In this document: in pieces, positions 46,509-55,210 of the stretch
Layout of the letters: each line of letters begins with the position of its first letter
How positions within the stretch are numbered: position 1 is the stretch's first letter
NCBI GenBank assembly: GCA_964467615.1
Contig: CAYXRK010000004.1
Span: forward strand, 3,894-67,893
Direction of reading: 5' to 3'
DNA: 64,000 nucleotides
Origin: CAYXRK01 sp964467615
Lineage (GTDB): Bacteria; Hydrogenedentota; Hydrogenedentia; Hydrogenedentales; GCA-2746185
Notes under the pieces: model-generated
Seen by the model: only the letters and a program-made list of their open reading frames with translations
What the model was told of the DNA's origin: nothing
Database searches by the model: none
Made by a program: the position numbers and the translations under genes

Positions 46509-47036
46509 TTAGGCCGTCGCGGCGCGGTGGGCGGCGGTGGAGAACGCGAGCGTCAGTTCCTCGCGGACTTCGACGCCCAACTCGCGGGCGAGTTGACCCA
46601 CGACGGCGAGGTGATGGATGGCGTGACTCGAAAGGAACACGAGTTCGCGGCCGAAGGTCGAGTCGAGCTCCGCAACGGTGCCGTCCGGCGAAACGTATTG
46701 GACGACCTTGACCGGCTTGGCAAGGGCGGCGTTCGACACTGCGGCGAGACGGCGCGTAACATCGTCGAGCGCCTGCCGGAACGCATCGACGTTAGTCTCG
46801 AGGCGCAAATCGCGCGCGCGGGCGTCGTATTCGAAGCGGCCAGTCGCCATGCCGTTGACGAAGCATTGATAGTGTTCGAGGCAATGGCGGAGATGTTCGC
46901 CGATCGTTCCGGAGTGGCCGATGGGCGCGGAGAAGCGGTCCTCGCCTACATCATCGAGGAACTCAGATATGCGGCGGCACGTCTCGAGACACCCGGCGAC
47001 GGGCGCGGGTACACCGGGATAGATGGGATGGATCAT
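46509..47036 (-). CDS. DinB-family putative metal-dependent protein
   Basis: 175 residues with an all-helical pattern. Candidate metal-binding His are in GEHLRHCLEHY (about residue 45) and SSHAIHHLAVVG (about 130), the spacing of DinB-like four-helix bundles. Many family members are thiol-dependent S-transferases. ATG 47036 (MIHPIYPG) is chosen; the longer frame has no family-like N-terminus. Confidence 0.7.
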   Translation of the reverse strand: MIHPIYPGVPAPVAGCLETCRRISEFLDDVGEDRFSAPIGHSGTIGEHLRHCLEHYQCFVNGMATGRFEYDARARDLRLETNVDAFRQALDDVTRRLAAVSNAALAKPVKVVQYVSPDGTVAELDSTFGRELVFLSSHAIHHLAVVGQLARELGVEVREELTLAFSTAAHRAATA

Positions 47037-47192
47037 TGGACGCTGGATCCCTACGAGAAACGGATTTATTTCCGAGTATGGCCAGTCTAACACAGAATTC
47101 GTAGAAACAATGTTAGGGAATCGTGCGGAAATTGCTGGGCCAAAGACCGATTTGCCGTGATAGTAGGCGGCTGTCCCCTATTCCGCCGGCTA

Positions 47193-48089
47193 CTACTCGG
47201 ACTTCGGAATCAACAACCAGCCACCTTGTCTTTCGATAGGTTCACCTCTGTCGGGCTTGAGTTGGAGACTCCAAAAGATGATCACTTCCGTTTTTTTGAG
47301 GGCTTCCGCGAGTCCGGGGAAAGACTTCTCCAAAATGATTTGCTCAGCCATTTTCTCGCCAGGCTTCAACTTGACCAGTGTCTTCGTAGGATCTGCACGG
47401 ACTAGCGTTTGGGCACCAAACCTGGGAATCGTCCCAATTAGCAACATGCGGTACGACCCGCTCCACGGCTGCGAGAGGTCGTAGTCTTCGATGGGCCTTT
47501 CAAGGTTGGACTCTAGGCGGATATACAGAGTTGCCGGGTGCGCTGAATGCTCTAGGTGGACCTCTATCGCTGTATTCGCCATCGTGGTATCTTTGAGGTT
47601 TCTAAAGATTAGCCATATGGCGTAGGGGACTAGCGCCGCTAGTATGAAGTCAGAGCGGCACTCCCTCCACATCCAGCCCAAGATGCCGGACCAAAAGCCC
47701 GTGAAGAGGAACGGGAGGAACATATCTCGAAGTCTGTCCCGAGGCCTTCCGATTTCACCTCCCCCTATTGCATTCAAGTATTTCTTGTAGACCCAGCTGC
47801 GACGTAGATACTGGTCTGAGAGCGGCTTCATGCGTATTGGGAGGCGCTCGACGCTGAAAAACCAGTTGATCCCGACGACTATTCCCATGACGGCCAAGAT
47901 CGGTCGAAGCGAGCCGTCTAGGTCGGTTTTTTCGGAAATCGTCACGAACGCGGTTAACAGGATAGTTTGTGCCAGCAAGAAGAGATTTTGCCGAGTATGG
48001 AGAAGGTTGTCGGCATGTTGATAGTAGTCCCAGGCCTCCTTGATGTCTTCCTTTGAGGGATTTGCAGAATTTGTGGGCTTTGCGGCCAT
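47193..48089 (-). CDS. hypothetical membrane protein, possibly acquired
   Basis: 298 residues with helices at about 35-55 and 60-85 and again at about 125-165, then a soluble C-terminal domain of about 130 residues rich in beta-type sequence (IEVHLEHSAHPATLYIRLESN). The sequence HADNLLHTRQNLFLLAQTILLTAF recalls small accessory membrane proteins, but I cannot name a family. GC content is lower than in neighbours. On its own strand GTTAGGC lies about 70 bases upstream of the start, as in integron cassettes. No clear attC follows its stop. Confidence 0.6.
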   Translation of the reverse strand: MAAKPTNSANPSKEDIKEAWDYYQHADNLLHTRQNLFLLAQTILLTAFVTISEKTDLDGSLRPILAVMGIVVGINWFFSVERLPIRMKPLSDQYLRRSWVYKKYLNAIGGGEIGRPRDRLRDMFLPFLFTGFWSGILGWMWRECRSDFILAALVPYAIWLIFRNLKDTTMANTAIEVHLEHSAHPATLYIRLESNLERPIEDYDLSQPWSGSYRMLLIGTIPRFGAQTLVRADPTKTLVKLKPGEKMAEQIILEKSFPGLAEALKKTEVIIFWSLQLKPDRGEPIERQGGWLLIPKSE

Positions 48090-48157
48090 GATTGTCTCCA
48101 ATCTCTGCTGATACTAGTCAGCACAGCGCGGATGGTCAACGGGGCGCTCGGTCGGAA

Positions 48158-48164
48158 GCCTAAC
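48158..48164. repeat. attC-core-like heptamer
   Basis: GCCTAAC on the plus strand is GTTAGGC on the minus strand, followed there by the gene at 48089-47193. Only the heptamer and the adjoining AATTC resemble attC; a complementary partner site was not found. Confidence 0.3.
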
Positions 48165-48485
48165 AATTCTTGTTTTCAACTTGGTTGATACACTTCTTTT
48201 GTGGTTCATTGGCGGTCGCTCTGTTGAAAGGTTTCATTCTTTCGCCCCTATGGGGCTTGAATTAAGCGGGCGCACAGGAATCTTGGCGCTTACGCACCAA
48301 GCTACAATGCTGTCGTGCCTACAGCGCTTAGGATTTCAACAGAGCGTTAGAGACTCATTGGGAATCTTGTGGGGACTGGTTCCACCCGATCCCTACCTGC
48401 CGTTTTCGCGGCGGGTGAGCGGAACCATTTTCCGCGCGGCGCTGCGGTTGCGGGAGGCGGCGGCGGGCCGGTATTATTTGATGCG

Positions 48486-48523
48486 GGCGGTCCTTCTCGA
48501 AGCGAATAGGACCGCCTTCTTTT
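48486..48523 (+). terminator. intrinsic terminator upstream of the secreted discoidin-like gene
   Basis: GGCGGTCCT (48486-48494) pairs perfectly with AGGACCGCC (48508-48516), followed by TTCTTTT. It ends about 60 bases before the gene at 48585, so it may belong to an unseen transcript or act as an attenuator. Confidence 0.65.
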
Positions 48524-48584
48524 CGTCTAAAGCATGCCGGGGACAAGCACCCGCGCGACACGATTCTTGAAGGAGTAAGCGATC

Positions 48585-49247
48585 ATGGTGAAGTCGTATG
48601 TATTGGCCTTTTCGGCGGCGGTGGCCGCTTCATTCGGGGCGGCGACCGCCCAGGACAAGGTGGAATTGAAGTTCGAATTGCCGCAACCGTATTTCGGCGG
48701 GACGCCGCTGGACTACTTCGGCGAGAACCTGGAGAAGCCGGACTACAAGCCGCGTCCGCCGTTCATGGCGCCGGCGGGGACGACGAACGTCGCCAAGGGC
48801 AAGACGGTGACGGCGAGCGGCGGGCCGGAATTCGGGAAGCTCGAATTGCTCGTGGACGGGGACAAGGGCTACAAGAAGGACAGCCTGATCGGACTTCCGG
48901 CAGGCCATCAATGGGTGCAGATCGATCTCGGCGCGACGCACGAACTTTACGCGTTGCTGTTGTGGCACTTTCACGAAGGCGAGCGCGTGTACTTCGACGT
49001 GGCGGTGCAGGTGTCCGACGACCCGAAATTCGAGAAGGGCGTGACGGTGGTCTGGAACAACGACCACGACAACTCGGCCGGGTTGGGCAAAGGGGACAAG
49101 CAGGAATACATTGAGAGCTACAAGGGCAAGCTGATCGACATGGGCGGCGCGAAGGGGCGATATGTGCGGCTGTATTCGAAGGGCAACACAACGGACGAGA
49201 CGAATGAATACGTCGAGGCCGAGATTTATGGCAGGCCGGCGAAGTAG
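48585..49247 (+). CDS. secreted protein with a discoidin (F5/8 type C)-like domain
   Basis: 220 residues. A signal peptide (AFSAAVAASFGAATAQ, cleavage about residue 22) precedes a domain containing TTNVAKGKTVTASGG, LVDGDKGY, WVQIDLGATHELYALLLWHFHEG and GRYVRLYSKG, the usual blocks of F5/8 type C carbohydrate- or lipid-binding modules. GAAGGAG precedes the ATG. Exported binding protein is likely; the ligand is unknown. Confidence 0.8.
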   Translation: MVKSYVLAFSAAVAASFGAATAQDKVELKFELPQPYFGGTPLDYFGENLEKPDYKPRPPFMAPAGTTNVAKGKTVTASGGPEFGKLELLVDGDKGYKKDSLIGLPAGHQWVQIDLGATHELYALLLWHFHEGERVYFDVAVQVSDDPKFEKGVTVVWNNDHDNSAGLGKGDKQEYIESYKGKLIDMGGAKGRYVRLYSKGNTTDETNEYVEAEIYGRPAK

Positions 49248-49272
49248 GCGGTGCGAAGTCGGGCATTGACAC

Positions 49273-49307
49273 TCCGTTCGCCCTGAGCCTGTCGAAGGGT
49301 GAACGGA
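49273..49307. repeat. inverted-repeat element, TCCGTTC...GAACGGA
   Basis: TCCGTTC-N-CCCT pairs with AGGG-N-GAACGGA around GAGCCTGTCGA. The same core (CTGAG, TGTCGAAGG) occurs in the element at 31718-31782. It lies between two plus-strand genes. Confidence 0.7.
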
Positions 49308-49357
49308 CGCGAACCAAGGTTCAGTAAAAAGTCGCCACGAAAACCGTTGACGATACA

Positions 49358-50938
49358 ATGCCCGGGCCGCCGCGCGTGACTCCATCGTGGGAACGCGCCG
49401 CGGCCCGCGCTGTTTTTGCGGTGGCACTAATCGTTGCGGCGGCGTTCCGGCTGACGGACCTCGAGCGGCGGCCAATGCATGGCGACGAAGCAAACCAGGG
49501 GGTCAAGGCGGGCGCGCTGCTCGAACGCGGCGAATACCGGTACGACCCGAAGGAGCACCACGGGCCGACGTTGTACTACGCGGCGCTGCCTATCGCGTGG
49601 GCGCGCGGACAACATTCGCTCGCGGAATTGGACGAGGTATCGCTGCGGCTCGTGCCGGCGCTGTTCGGCATCGCGACGGTCGCGCTGATTTGGACGCTGC
49701 GCGGGGCGATCGGCGAGTTGGCGGCGGCGATGGCCGCGCTGTTGACGGCGCTGTCGCCGGCTTTCGTTTACTACAACCGGTATTTCATCCAGGAATCGCT
49801 ACTCGTATTCTTTATGGTCGCCGCGCTGTCGGCTGGATTGCGCTACGCCACGCGGCCCGGGTATGCGCCCGCGTTGGCGTTCGGCGTGGCGTTAGGATTG
49901 GCGCATGCCACGAAGGAGACGGCTGCGTTGGTGATTATGTGCGGGGTCGTCGCTGGGGGTATCGTCTGGTTTTTGGGCCGAGGCGGCAGCCGAGGGCGGC
50001 TGCCCCACATAACAACACCACGAAATCATGCGCTGGCTGCGGTACTAGCCGCGGCGTGTTGCTCGATGCTGCTGTACTCGTCCTTCTTCACGAACCCTCG
50101 CGGCATCATCGACTCGGTCGCTACGTACGCAAATTATTTCCAACGGGCGGACGGCGCGGGGCTTCACGATAAGCCGTGGTACTACTACCTGTCGCTGCTT
50201 GCGTATGTGCATCGCTCGCCGGGACCTTGGTGGAGCGAGGGTTTGGTCCTGGTGCTGGCAGCGGTCGGGGGCGTGGTCGCGTGGTGGAACGGCGTGAAGC
50301 AGGCGCGATTCATTGCAGTCGCGGCCGCGATTACGTTTGCCGCGTTTTCGGCCATCGCGTACAAGACGCCGTGGAACGTGCTCTCGCCGTATCAGTTGAT
50401 CGTGATTGTGGCGGGAGTCGGCGCGGCGGCGCTGATCGCCTCACTTCGCGGAAACTTGGCGAGGACCATTGCCGCGTTAGCGCTGGCGATCGGAACAGCC
50501 CACCTGGGCGTGCAAGCGTGGCGCGCGTCGTTCGAGTTGCCGGCGGACCCGAGGACGCCCTACGTGTACGCGCATACGTCGTCAGCGTTCATGCGGTTCG
50601 CCGAACGCGCGGAAGGACTGGCCGCGGTACACCCGGAAGGCTACGCGATGCGCATCGACGTCATCCAGCCGGACGGCGACTATTGGCCGATTCCGTGGTA
50701 TCTGCGGCGCTTTAGCCGGGTGGGGTATTGGCAGGACGTGCCGGAACACATCGACGCGCCGTTTATCATCGCCGCGCCGAGCGCGTATGAAGCCGTGCGC
50801 GCGCGGCTGACGGGAGAGTACATCACGGAGACGGCGGCGTTGCGGCCATCGGTGTTGCGCGCGGTGTTTATCGAGAAGGGGCTGTGGGACGCGTATATGG
50901 CGGCGAAGGAAAAGGTTTCGTTGCCTGACGCGAATTGA
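49358..50938 (+). CDS. TIGR03663/Agl23-like membrane glycosyltransferase-family protein
   Basis: 526 residues with about ten membrane helices. MHGDEANQG in the first loop and YYNRYFIQESLLVFFM match the TIGR03663 family, related to GT39/GT83 dolichyl- or polyprenyl-phosphate-sugar mannosyltransferase-like proteins; acids in the first loop are expected to be catalytic. A soluble C-terminal part of about 120 residues follows. Its target is unknown. Confidence 0.8.
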   Translation: MPGPPRVTPSWERAAARAVFAVALIVAAAFRLTDLERRPMHGDEANQGVKAGALLERGEYRYDPKEHHGPTLYYAALPIAWARGQHSLAELDEVSLRLVPALFGIATVALIWTLRGAIGELAAAMAALLTALSPAFVYYNRYFIQESLLVFFMVAALSAGLRYATRPGYAPALAFGVALGLAHATKETAALVIMCGVVAGGIVWFLGRGGSRGRLPHITTPRNHALAAVLAAACCSMLLYSSFFTNPRGIIDSVATYANYFQRADGAGLHDKPWYYYLSLLAYVHRSPGPWWSEGLVLVLAAVGGVVAWWNGVKQARFIAVAAAITFAAFSAIAYKTPWNVLSPYQLIVIVAGVGAAALIASLRGNLARTIAALALAIGTAHLGVQAWRASFELPADPRTPYVYAHTSSAFMRFAERAEGLAAVHPEGYAMRIDVIQPDGDYWPIPWYLRRFSRVGYWQDVPEHIDAPFIIAAPSAYEAVRARLTGEYITETAALRPSVLRAVFIEKGLWDAYMAAKEKVSLPDAN

Positions 50939-50973
50939 CGATCAGCAATTCGAGTACTACGCGTCGAATCCGC

Positions 50974-52152
50974 CTACGAAAGCCAGTGCTCGACCGGGGC
51001 CTCGAAAAATTCCACGAGCGGAATGCCGTCCGCCCCGACGAGCAGCGGCCGTGCCTTGGGGAATTCCCGGCAGAATTGCTGAATACCTGGCAAGCCATCG
51101 CGCCTGCGGCCGCTTTTTACTTCGATGGCCACGAGTTTCTTTCCCCGGCGCAGCACGTAGTCCACTTCCTTATTGTTGGCGGCCCAATAGTGCAATTCGA
51201 TGTCTTGGCCGATGATTCCGTTCGCAAGCGTCGCACCCACGGCAGACTCGACAAGTTGTCCCCAGTACGCCGGGTCGCGGCGCGCATCGTTGAATGGGAC
51301 CCCACGCATTGCCGTGACCAGTGCCGAGTTCATCGCAACGAATTTCGGGCTGGAGGCCCGCCGCCGCACGTTTTGGCCCGAATACTTTTGGAGACCGATG
51401 AGAAGTCCGGCGTTTCCCAAGAGTTCCAAGTAATGCGCCAACGTGGTCGTGTTTCCCGCGTCTTGCAGTTGGCCCAGCATTTTCTGGTACGAAAGAATCC
51501 GGCCCGAATACGAACAACCCAAATCGAACAATCGGCGGAGGAGCGCGGGCTTGTCCACGCGCGACATCAGCAGCACGTCGCGCGAGACGGAGGTCTCGAT
51601 CAGGGAATCGAGCACGTAGCGCGCCCAGCGATCAGGTTCTTCGATAAGCGGCGCGGCGCCGGGATAGCCCCCGTGGTACACATACTGTTCCAACGACCAG
51701 CCGAAGGCATCGCGCATCTCGGGATAAGACCAGTGCGTGACTGGGATGACCTCGAACCTTCCCGTCAAACTTTCCGCCAAACCGCGCTGCACCAGTAACG
51801 GAGACGAGCCGAGGAGAACAACTCGGACATCAACGGCGGCCGCAGTGTCCTCATCCCAGAGGCGCTTCACCGTTTCAGACCATGCGGTAAGTTTTTGCAC
51901 TTCATCGAGAATGAGAACAGACGGCGCGTTGTTACGCAGCCGGGCGATCTCCCATTGCTGCGCAATCCAGGTAGAATCTTTCAGGGCCGGTTCATCCGCG
52001 GAAGCGTAGTGACTTGGTACGCCGAGCGATTCGACAAGTTGCCGCGCGATCGTCGTCTTGCCGGTTTGACGGGGCCCTGCCAGAACCTGAATGAATCGCC
52101 GAGGTTCGATGAGGCGCCGTTGGAGTTTGTAGAAGGCGGTGCGTGTGACCAT
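50974..52152 (-). CDS. AAA+ ATPase with C-terminal DUF4143 domain
   Basis: 392 residues. The N-terminal P-loop AGPRQTGKTT and Walker B SVLILDEVQK define the AAA domain; the C-terminal half is DUF4143, with the PD-(D/E)xK-like core NKEVDYVLRRGKKLVAIEVKSG. The ATG at 52152 is favoured over TTG 52164. The start codon lies 20 bases from an array of four 20-bp palindromes, the likely control region. Functions of this family are poorly known; mobile, defence-linked or regulatory roles have been proposed. It converges with the glycosyltransferase-like gene. Confidence 0.85.
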   Translation of the reverse strand: MVTRTAFYKLQRRLIEPRRFIQVLAGPRQTGKTTIARQLVESLGVPSHYASADEPALKDSTWIAQQWEIARLRNNAPSVLILDEVQKLTAWSETVKRLWDEDTAAAVDVRVVLLGSSPLLVQRGLAESLTGRFEVIPVTHWSYPEMRDAFGWSLEQYVYHGGYPGAAPLIEEPDRWARYVLDSLIETSVSRDVLLMSRVDKPALLRRLFDLGCSYSGRILSYQKMLGQLQDAGNTTTLAHYLELLGNAGLLIGLQKYSGQNVRRRASSPKFVAMNSALVTAMRGVPFNDARRDPAYWGQLVESAVGATLANGIIGQDIELHYWAANNKEVDYVLRRGKKLVAIEVKSGRRRDGLPGIQQFCREFPKARPLLVGADGIPLVEFFEAPVEHWLS

Positions 52153-52172
52153 GACAGTAACCAAGTTTTGGT

Positions 52173-52258
52173 TTACTCAACGCATTGAGTAATTTTACTC
52201 AATACACTGAGTAAATTTACTCAACGTACTGAGTAATTTTACTCAACGTATTGAGTAA
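52173..52258. promoter_or_regulatory. array of four 20-bp palindromes at 22-bp spacing
   Basis: Each unit is TTACTCAA-N4-(T/C)TGAGTAA; the starts are 52173, 52195, 52217 and 52239, an exact 22-bp period (two helical turns), so all sites face one side of the DNA. The array lies between the start codons of the divergent DUF4143 ATPase (-) and alpha/beta hydrolase (+) genes. Likely a cooperative operator; direct binding by the ATPase is another option. Confidence 0.85.
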
Positions 52259-52313
52259 ATGCAATACCCTGGCATAAAACGACTGAATCATGCAGTTATT
52301 TATGTAAAAATCG

Positions 52314-53210
52314 ATGAAGCAAACCGATTCCCAAGCGACGAATGACAAGGCTTTTATGCTCGTGAGTAAACGCTTGCGCCGATGGACGATGCGAATCGCG
52401 TTGGCGATGTTTCTAATTTTCTGGGTCGTGTACGGCATCGCGTGCCAGATGTCGGAGACGGAATTTTCGAGGCGGCCGGAGCCGGGGATGCAACTGGGCG
52501 AATACGCGACGGCGACGCCGTGGACGATTACCTATCTCTCCGGCGGCGAACCGGGGGCGCCGCGCATCATCTACGTTCACGGCACGCCGGGGAGCGCGAG
52601 CGCGTTCGACGATTACCTCGAGCGGCCTATCGCGGGCTTCGAGGGCTTCAGCATCGACCGGCCCGGATTCGGCGACACGCGCCCGCCGAAACCGGCGTAC
52701 ACGCTGCACGAGCAGGCGCTGGTCATCGGGCCGCTGTTGGTCGAGTGCGGCGGCCAGTGGCCGATCCTCGTGGGGCATTCGCTGGGCGCGCCGATCATTT
52801 GTCGCGTCGCGGCGGAGTATCCGGATCGCGTGCGCGGCCTTGTGCTGCTGTCGGGGTCGCTGAACCCGAAGGAAGAGCACATCGCGTGGTATCAGCGATT
52901 GGGCGATTTCGCATTCGTGCCGTACTTGTTGCCGCGCTGGCTGCGCAACACGAACCGCGAATTGTTTCCGATGAAGAAAGAGTTGGAGGAACTCGCGCCG
53001 ATGCTCGGCGAACTACGCTGCCCAACGGTGATCGTCCACGCCAAGAACGATTCGCTTGTGCCGTTCGGAAACGTCCAGTACATGCGCGAGACGATCCCGA
53101 AGGACACGGTCGTGAAGATCGTCGAACTCGAGGACAAGAACCACTTCATCCCGTGGAACGCGGAATCGGTCGTCCGCGATGCGATTGAGGCGGTGGCGAA
53201 GGCGTCGTAA
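52314..53210 (+). CDS. membrane-anchored alpha/beta hydrolase
   Basis: 298 residues with an N-terminal membrane helix (about residues 26-44). The oxyanion HG motif is in YVHGTPGSAS, the nucleophile is in VGHSLGAP, the acid in HAKNDSLVP and the catalytic His in DKNHFIPW, giving a complete triad. ATG 52314 or 52356 may be the start. It is divergent from the DUF4143 gene across the palindrome array. The substrate is unknown. Confidence 0.85.
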   Translation: MKQTDSQATNDKAFMLVSKRLRRWTMRIALAMFLIFWVVYGIACQMSETEFSRRPEPGMQLGEYATATPWTITYLSGGEPGAPRIIYVHGTPGSASAFDDYLERPIAGFEGFSIDRPGFGDTRPPKPAYTLHEQALVIGPLLVECGGQWPILVGHSLGAPIICRVAAEYPDRVRGLVLLSGSLNPKEEHIAWYQRLGDFAFVPYLLPRWLRNTNRELFPMKKELEELAPMLGELRCPTVIVHAKNDSLVPFGNVQYMRETIPKDTVVKIVELEDKNHFIPWNAESVVRDAIEAVAKAS

Positions 53211-53396
53211 CAACCGCCGCCACAATCGCATCCGCGATAGCCTGCAAGCCGAGAACAATCCACTTTATCACGCCGCCGAAAGCGATCCAAAAACTGACCT
53301 GTTCAAAATGGCGAACTGTGGCATTGAGCCTCGTTGCGGTGAACCTCATCCGTTGATATCATTACGTAGATCGCAACGGTTGATTTGATTCGACGT

Positions 53397-53561
53397 ATGA
53401 GTAGCAAGATCAATCTAAATTACATTGCCAGATCCGACCGTGATCCAAACGTTCGTATTGCCGCAGTGCAGAGGCTCACTAGCGGGATCGATTTGAATTA
53501 CATTGCCACGCACGACTCTGATCCAAGCGTTCGTATTGCCGCAGTCAAGCAATTGCGTTGA
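53397..53561 (+). CDS. 54-residue protein of two HEAT-like repeats
   Basis: The frame from ATG 53397 to TGA 53559-53561 encodes two 26-residue repeats of the type LNYIA-x6-DP-x-VRIAAVQRL. DNA copies are offset by exactly 78 bp and highly similar. The pattern matches variant HEAT or leucine-rich-repeat-variant units. Such short proteins are usually fragments of longer repeat proteins; this one has its own start and stop but no ribosome-binding site stands out. It may be a remnant. Confidence 0.5.
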   Translation: MSSKINLNYIARSDRDPNVRIAAVQRLTSGIDLNYIATHDSDPSVRIAAVKQLR

Positions 53562-53651
53562 TTGCAGTGGGATAAGACATTTAAGCTATCGAATGGCTTG
53601 CAATAGGACGCAAGGGGTGAGTTCCCATTCGCCAGCCCCACGCCACGAATA

Positions 53652-55178
53652 TTACGCCTCCTGCACGAACCAATCCTGCACGAAGTTGCCGTGGAAGCCG
53701 AGGGGGAAGTGGTTGCCGGTCCATATGCGGGCGGCGAACTCGAGCGACGCGGCATCCACGATTTCGAGGAACGTCTCGTCGCGAGCACCGTCGTAGCCGA
53801 GCGCGAGGAGCCAGCCTTCTCCTTCGGCATCATTGCCGGGGCGCGGCACGTACACAGCCTCACCCAAGGCGCGGCCTTCGCTGACGTTGTATTCACTCGT
53901 CGTGCCGCGGACCAGATCGTGACGAACGATGTTCGAATTGGCGAGAAAATCAGATGAGTCGCGGCCCTCGAGCGCGTACAGGTAGCGCACTTCTTCGCCG
54001 CTGCGGCGGATGTCGAAGCGGGGCAATTCCTGGTTCTCGCCCATGACGCCGCGCTTGAGGACTTCGCCTTTCGCCAAGTCGATGACGAGGCGCGTGACCT
54101 CGGTCGGCGTGTAGGGGTTCGCGTCCGGCTTGCCGAAACGGTTGATCACGTCGATGATGCTGCCGTTCGGCGTTAGGATGGAATCGACCACGAGCTTGCC
54201 GTCGGCGGCGAAGGCGTTGCCGTTGTGAAAGACCATGCTCGCGGGCTGGTTCACGGTGATCGGTTCGGACTTGCCGTCGCGGCCGAGAATGAGGAAGCGC
54301 AGCGGTTCCTTCTCGAAGTACTCGAGCGCGTCGCCGATGGTGGTCTTGCCGGTAAGCATGTCGCCGAGGCGGTACTTGACCGGCGGAATCGCGAAGACGA
54401 TGTGGTCCTTCGAGATGAACATGTCGTGGATCATGAAGTAGCCCGGCTGCGGCAGTTTGTACAACTGCGTGACCGTGCCGTCCTGCTCCATGCGGTAGAC
54501 GCAGAGCGCCATCGTCGGGCCTTGCTCGACGCCATAACCAAACGCCTCGCCGGTGGCCGGGTCGTACTTCGGGTGCGCGGTGAAGGACATCGTTTCGGAA
54601 AGGCCGCCCTTGAAGTCGTAGTCGCCGAGGTAGGCGAGCGTCTTCGGATCGATCGCGGTCGGATGGCCGCCCTCCGATAGGCCGAGCAACTTGCCGTCGA
54701 AGGGGATGATGTTGACGTTCGCCTGGTTTTTGTATTTGTAGGGGCCGGGGCCGGGCGCGTGCGTGCCGAACTCGGAGTAGATCATCTTGCCGGCCTTCTG
54801 CTCCTCGATGCGCTCGGGCGTTTGGATGTAGTTCGCGCGCAGCCAGACGTTGCCGTCGCGGAAGCTGTAGCCGGAGACGAAGGCGTCGCCGTCGAAGAGA
54901 TGGTTGAATTGGACGCCGAAGCGTTCCTTCTCGCCGGGCGCGGTGCGGTAGAGCGTACCGTGCAATTCCTTGGGGACTTCGCCCTCGACTTGGGTCAGCT
55001 TCCAAGCGCCCTCAGCGCCTGCGTTGCGATGGGCCCTATAGCCCAGGCGGCGCGGATCCTCGCTAAGCGCCATAGCCACGGTCTGGCCGTCGATGTAGCC
55101 CAACGCGCCCAGCGTCGCGACGAGTTTCCCGAAATCCCTGCGCGTCATTCCACTGCTGATACTCTTCGATTTTTTCAT
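53652..55178 (-). CDS. carotenoid cleavage oxygenase-family protein with Tat signal
   Basis: 508 residues. A twin-arginine signal (TRRDFGKLVATLGALGYI) predicts export after folding. The carotenoid oxygenase beta-propeller is shown by LFDGDAFVSGYSF and by the four-His iron site: AHPKYD, IHDMFISKDHIVFAI, FHNGNAF and the C-terminal GFHGNF. Family members split carotenoids, stilbenes or related polyenes. The gene lies 32 bases after a TetR regulator on the same strand, which may control it. Confidence 0.88.
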   Translation of the reverse strand: MKKSKSISSGMTRRDFGKLVATLGALGYIDGQTVAMALSEDPRRLGYRAHRNAGAEGAWKLTQVEGEVPKELHGTLYRTAPGEKERFGVQFNHLFDGDAFVSGYSFRDGNVWLRANYIQTPERIEEQKAGKMIYSEFGTHAPGPGPYKYKNQANVNIIPFDGKLLGLSEGGHPTAIDPKTLAYLGDYDFKGGLSETMSFTAHPKYDPATGEAFGYGVEQGPTMALCVYRMEQDGTVTQLYKLPQPGYFMIHDMFISKDHIVFAIPPVKYRLGDMLTGKTTIGDALEYFEKEPLRFLILGRDGKSEPITVNQPASMVFHNGNAFAADGKLVVDSILTPNGSIIDVINRFGKPDANPYTPTEVTRLVIDLAKGEVLKRGVMGENQELPRFDIRRSGEEVRYLYALEGRDSSDFLANSNIVRHDLVRGTTSEYNVSEGRALGEAVYVPRPGNDAEGEGWLLALGYDGARDETFLEIVDAASLEFAARIWTGNHFPLGFHGNFVQDWFVQEA

Positions 55179-55210
55179 GGCCTTTCGCTCCTCTGGTTGC
55201 CGAACGCGTA

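Larger units (their letters stand above)
48090..48584. other. 495-bp intergenic region with a core site and a terminator
   Basis: GCCTAAC (48158-48164) matches the attC R'' core exactly; the next 200 bases are AT-rich and unassigned. From about 48360 the sequence turns GC-rich and ends with a terminator-like hairpin at 48486-48523. An open frame at 48181-48570 crosses the terminator and looks non-coding. Confidence 0.45.

Noticed and set aside
47085..47115. attC end after the 47193 gene (GTTAGAC and CCCTAAC on the minus strand)
   Set aside because: The two heptamers are only 34 bases apart end to end, too short for attC, and the first core does not fit RYYYAAC.
48181..48570. 129-codon plus-strand frame
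   Set aside because: Changes composition in the middle, runs through the hairpin terminator at 48486-48523 and shows no family.
52173..52258. Possible CRISPR array
   Set aside because: Units are self-palindromic with 2-bp gaps, with no spacers of normal length.
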